Source: Clostridiaceae bacterium | GTDB taxonomy: Bacteria > Bacillota > Clostridia > Oscillospirales > Acutalibacteraceae | NCBI GenBank assembly: GCA_016292705.1 | Contig: JAEDHZ010000101.1 | Span: forward strand, 1-6,086 | Reading direction: 5' to 3' | DNA length: 6,086 nucleotides | Notes under the pieces: generated by a model | What the model saw: the letters and a program-made list of their open reading frames with translations, nothing else | Told to the model about the DNA's origin: nothing | Databases searched by the model: none | Program-made: the position numbers and the translations under genes | In this document: positions 3,227 through 6,086 of the stretch, one piece after another | Layout of the letters: each line of letters opens with the position of its first letter | Position numbering within the stretch: the first letter of the stretch is position 1

Positions 3227-6086
3227 ATGAAATCATTTATCGCTATGGTGCTCAGTTTTCTGATTGCCTTGTCCTCGTTCCTTGGCGGTTCAAGCAAGAC
3301 GGGAGATGAAAATCCCGGCGGAGTTCTGAACTCAGGCGACTGTGTTGCCGTTATTGTTGAACTTGAAGAGGAGAGTCTGCTTGATTCGGTGTCGGGCACC
3401 GAAGAACGCTGTCAGCTTCTTTCTTCATATTTGCAGAGCGGAGAGTATCAAAAAATTGAACAGGCACAGGAAAAAATCAAAACACTCATCAAAAACAAGA
3501 TTTCCGATGCCGATTTCAATAATTCGTTTTCATATTCGTTTGTGTTCAACGGTTTTTCGCTTATTGTTCCGTATAATTGCATTTCAACAATTGAGCAGCT
3601 TCCGGGGGTAAAAAGCGTCAGCATTGCCGCTCGCTATAATCAGCCCGAGGAAGAGTTTGCCGAAGAGTCGCTTGACGGAAAATTTGACTATGACCTCTTC
3701 ACCGGAGTTCCCGAAGCACAGGAAAAGGGCTATACCGGAAAGGGTGTTGTCATTGCCGTTCTTGACACCGGCTTTGAATGCAGTCATGAGGTCTTTTCCG
3801 GCTCGGTTGCTTCGCCGACTCTTTCAAAAAAGGATATCAACACAATTACAACTTTTAAGTTGCTGAATACGATTGTTCCTCGTTGGGGAGTGAACTACTA
3901 TTCGGAAAAGATTCCGTATATCTGGGACTATGCCGAAATTGACAAAACTGTCTCCAATAAGTATTCCGATCACGGAACCCATGTTGCAGGAATTGCTGCA
4001 GGAAGAAGTTCAGAGATGACCGGTGTTGCGCCGGATGCACAGCTCCTTCTGATGAAGGTCTTCGGTGATAAAAAGGGCTCCTACGCCAAAGATGAATCGA
4101 TTCTTGCTGCTCTTGACGATGCAGTTAAGCTCGGTGCGGATGTCATAAACATGAGCCTCGGCTCTCCGTGCGGACAAAACCATGACAATCCGTTTTCCTC
4201 AGCTGTTTTCAAAAAGCTTCAGCGCAGCGGAATTACAGTTTCCTGTTCCGGAGGAAATGAAGCAAGCATGGGTGAAAACGATGCCGTCTCCGGCTATGAA
4301 AAAATGGACGCCGATCTTTTTGATTACGGAACCGTCGGTTCACCGGCGAGCTACAAATGGCCGATGGCAATTGCTTCCGCTGCCGTTTCGCAGTATGAAT
4401 CATCCTCGGATGAAGCGCTCAGCATTGAAGATGTCGGCTCTATGAAGATTTCCTCGTTCTCCTCCTGGGGTGTAACGGCAGACCTTCGTCTGAAGCCTGA
4501 GATTACAACACCCGGAAGCAGTATCTATTCAAGTGTTCCCGGAAACTCCTATGATTATATGAGCGGAACTTCAATGGCTGCTCCGTATTATTCAGGCATC
4601 TATGCCCTTGTCAGGCAGTATGTCAGCGAGAAATTCCCGTCAGTTGAAAAAAAGAACAGTGCAGAGTTTATCAACAGCCTTCTGATGAGCACTGCCGAGC
4701 CGTTTTCCGCATGGGATAAGCTCACCTATTATTCACCGAGACAGCAGGGCGCAGGCTTTGCCAATGTTGAAAAAGCGTTTGAAACTCCTGCATACCTCAC
4801 TCAGAATGACGGCGTTTCAAGGCCGAAAATTGAGCTTGGAGAGGATACGGACGGTGTTCTTGAGTTTTCGTTCAAGGTGCATAACCTTTCATCGTCAGAA
4901 CTGGTTTATAAACTGCGTACCGTTGCGTTGACCGACAGCTTCAGCAAAAAATCGGACGGAGAATATATCAACACTCTCACCGCCTCTGAAATACAGTCTA
5001 AGGACTGTTCGGTTGAATACGGCGCCGATGTTGAAAACGAGACCGTTACCGTTGCTGCCGGCGCAAGCAGAACCGTTTTTGTCAGGCTCACCGTTTCGCC
5101 GGAACTGATTTCAAAAATGCGTGAAGCTTTCAAAAACGGATTTTTCGTTGACGGCTTTGTTTTCCTTGAAAGCGAAGATGAGCAGGTGCCTGCACTTTCA
5201 ATCCCGTTCGTTTCCTTCAACGGTGATTGGTCGAATCCGATGCTTTTCGATTATTCCATGTATGACAGCGAACCGTCATACCTCGGAAAGCAGTGGGGAC
5301 TTATGGTCTCCGACGGCGATGACTATTATCCTCTCGGCGCAAATATGTTTGAAAAAGGTAAGGAATACGGTATTGATACAAAGTACTGCGCATATTCCGT
5401 CAATGCGCTACAAAGCAAGCTGGAAAATCCGTATATTACCGTAAGCGTCGGACTTATACGCAACGGAAAGAGAATGGACTATAACCTCTTTACTCAAAGC
5501 GGAGTTTTCCGTTATTGCGGCTCATCCCTTATTGAATATGCCCGAAAGACGAACGACCCGTCAAGACCTGAAACGGGACTGCTCTGGGGCGGAGAAAGGG
5601 GTCTTGTTGACGGACAAAGCTATGTCTATAAGGTTTCAACAACCCCGGCGAACTACAAGAGCAAGAGGGTAACAGTATCGTTCCCGTTTGTTGTTGACAA
5701 CAAAAAACCGACGGTTGAAAGCATCGATTACAGAGTTGAAGACGGCGAAGCAATCCTTACCGTCAGAATAAAGGATAACCGCTATGTTATGGGCTTTGAA
5801 ATGTTCGGCGCAAACGACCGCTCTCTGGGGTCGGTATCGTTCAAGGGAATTGAACCGGAAAACGGAGTTTATACCTATACCGTGAATGTCAGCGAAAAAA
5901 GCAGGAAAGACCTTTCAAAGCTTTCAGACATTAAGCTTTATGTTGTTGACTATGCCTATAATGAAGTCTATGCTTCAGCATCGCTCACGGGCGGAATCGA
6001 TGTGGCTGGCACTGTGATTGATCCTGCCGCCCTCACGGAGATTGAACCTTATCGCTTCATTTCCTCACCCTTGGTTGACCTCAGCA
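3227..6086 (+). CDS. Secreted S8 family serine protease, lactocepin/C5a-peptidase-like (3' partial)
   Basis: A large exported subtilisin-like endopeptidase. The frame is open from ATG 3227 to the window edge: 953 residues with no stop. The SD AGGGGAG sits 6 nt before the ATG. Residues 1-22 form a signal peptide (Lys2, then a hydrophobic core at 4-20) without a lipobox cysteine. Residues about 37-135 look like an I9-type propeptide, with NGF at 108-110 and LPGVKSV from 125. The catalytic domain spans about 155-520: Asp180 in VIAVLDTGF, His249 in DHGTHVAG, oxyanion Asn344 in CSGGNE, and Ser449 in GTSMAAP. PRQQGAG (504-510) and SIPFVSFNGDW (658-668) match signatures of lactocepin and C5a peptidase, the latter in the Fn3-like domain. 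A further beta-sandwich begins near DNKKPTVESI (824-833). Asn344 to Ser449 leaves no room for a full PA domain. The C-terminus, including any wall anchor, is outside the window. The substrate is unknown; proteolysis for nutrition or processing of surface proteins is inference. Confidence 0.93.
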   Translation, partial: MKSFIAMVLSFLIALSSFLGGSSKTGDENPGGVLNSGDCVAVIVELEEESLLDSVSGTEERCQLLSSYLQSGEYQKIEQAQEKIKTLIKNKISDADFNNSFSYSFVFNGFSLIVPYNCISTIEQLPGVKSVSIAARYNQPEEEFAEESLDGKFDYDLFTGVPEAQEKGYTGKGVVIAVLDTGFECSHEVFSGSVASPTLSKKDINTITTFKLLNTIVPRWGVNYYSEKIPYIWDYAEIDKTVSNKYSDHGTHVAGIAAGRSSEMTGVAPDAQLLLMKVFGDKKGSYAKDESILAALDDAVKLGADVINMSLGSPCGQNHDNPFSSAVFKKLQRSGITVSCSGGNEASMGENDAVSGYEKMDADLFDYGTVGSPASYKWPMAIASAAVSQYESSSDEALSIEDVGSMKISSFSSWGVTADLRLKPEITTPGSSIYSSVPGNSYDYMSGTSMAAPYYSGIYALVRQYVSEKFPSVEKKNSAEFINSLLMSTAEPFSAWDKLTYYSPRQQGAGFANVEKAFETPAYLTQNDGVSRPKIELGEDTDGVLEFSFKVHNLSSSELVYKLRTVALTDSFSKKSDGEYINTLTASEIQSKDCSVEYGADVENETVTVAAGASRTVFVRLTVSPELISKMREAFKNGFFVDGFVFLESEDEQVPALSIPFVSFNGDWSNPMLFDYSMYDSEPSYLGKQWGLMVSDGDDYYPLGANMFEKGKEYGIDTKYCAYSVNALQSKLENPYITVSVGLIRNGKRMDYNLFTQSGVFRYCGSSLIEYARKTNDPSRPETGLLWGGERGLVDGQSYVYKVSTTPANYKSKRVTVSFPFVVDNKKPTVESIDYRVEDGEAILTVRIKDNRYVMGFEMFGANDRSLGSVSFKGIEPENGVYTYTVNVSEKSRKDLSKLSDIKLYVVDYAYNEVYASASLTGGIDVAGTVIDPAALTEIEPYRFISSPLVDLS

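Noticed and set aside
4906..5220. Minus-strand ORF of 104 codons within the protease gene
   Set aside because: A Ser/Thr-rich translation typical of an antisense shadow. The plus-strand protease frame is continuous and carries family motifs here.

Overview
The window reads as chromosomal DNA from a Gram-positive Clostridia-type bacterium (Bacillota) of moderate G+C. The evidence is a BofA-family sporulation protein, an FMN-riboswitch-controlled RibU riboflavin transporter with no ECF energising genes beside it, strong purine-rich ribosome binding sites, compact hairpin-plus-T terminators, and a secreted subtilase of the lactocepin/C5a-peptidase type. The genus cannot be fixed from this sequence. 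Codon use looks even across the genes, and I see no transposase, integrase, tRNA, rRNA or CRISPR array.

Layout: (1) positions 2-751, + strand, the 3' part of a zinc N-acetylmuramoyl-L-alanine amidase (Amidase_3) whose start lies left of the window. (2) 791-1054, - strand, a bofA-like gene, convergent with the amidase. (3) 1126-2085, + strand, class I mannose-6-phosphate isomerase (manA), divergent from bofA across a 71-bp gap. The gap holds a possible sigma-E promoter for bofA and a duplicated SD-spacer-ATG unit before manA. (4) About 190 bp without a gene but with several inverted repeats. (5) 2280-3137, a complete riboflavin-uptake unit: near-consensus sigma-A promoter, FMN aptamer, intrinsic terminator, ribU, second terminator. 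(6) 3150 to the end, a promoter and a long gene for a secreted multidomain S8 serine protease, open for 953 codons and cut by the right edge.

The genes look like independent transcription units, not one pathway: cell-wall hydrolysis, mother-cell sporulation control, hexose-phosphate interconversion, vitamin B2 uptake and extracellular proteolysis. The best-supported regulatory logic is at ribU: FMN made from imported riboflavin should bind the leader RNA and favour early termination. I found no convincing new multi-gene system. The items most worth checking are the domain make-up of the protease (lactocepin-like signatures without room for a full PA insert), the two alternative SD/ATG pairs at manA, the predicted sigma-E promoter of bofA, and the unexplained inverted repeats after manA.
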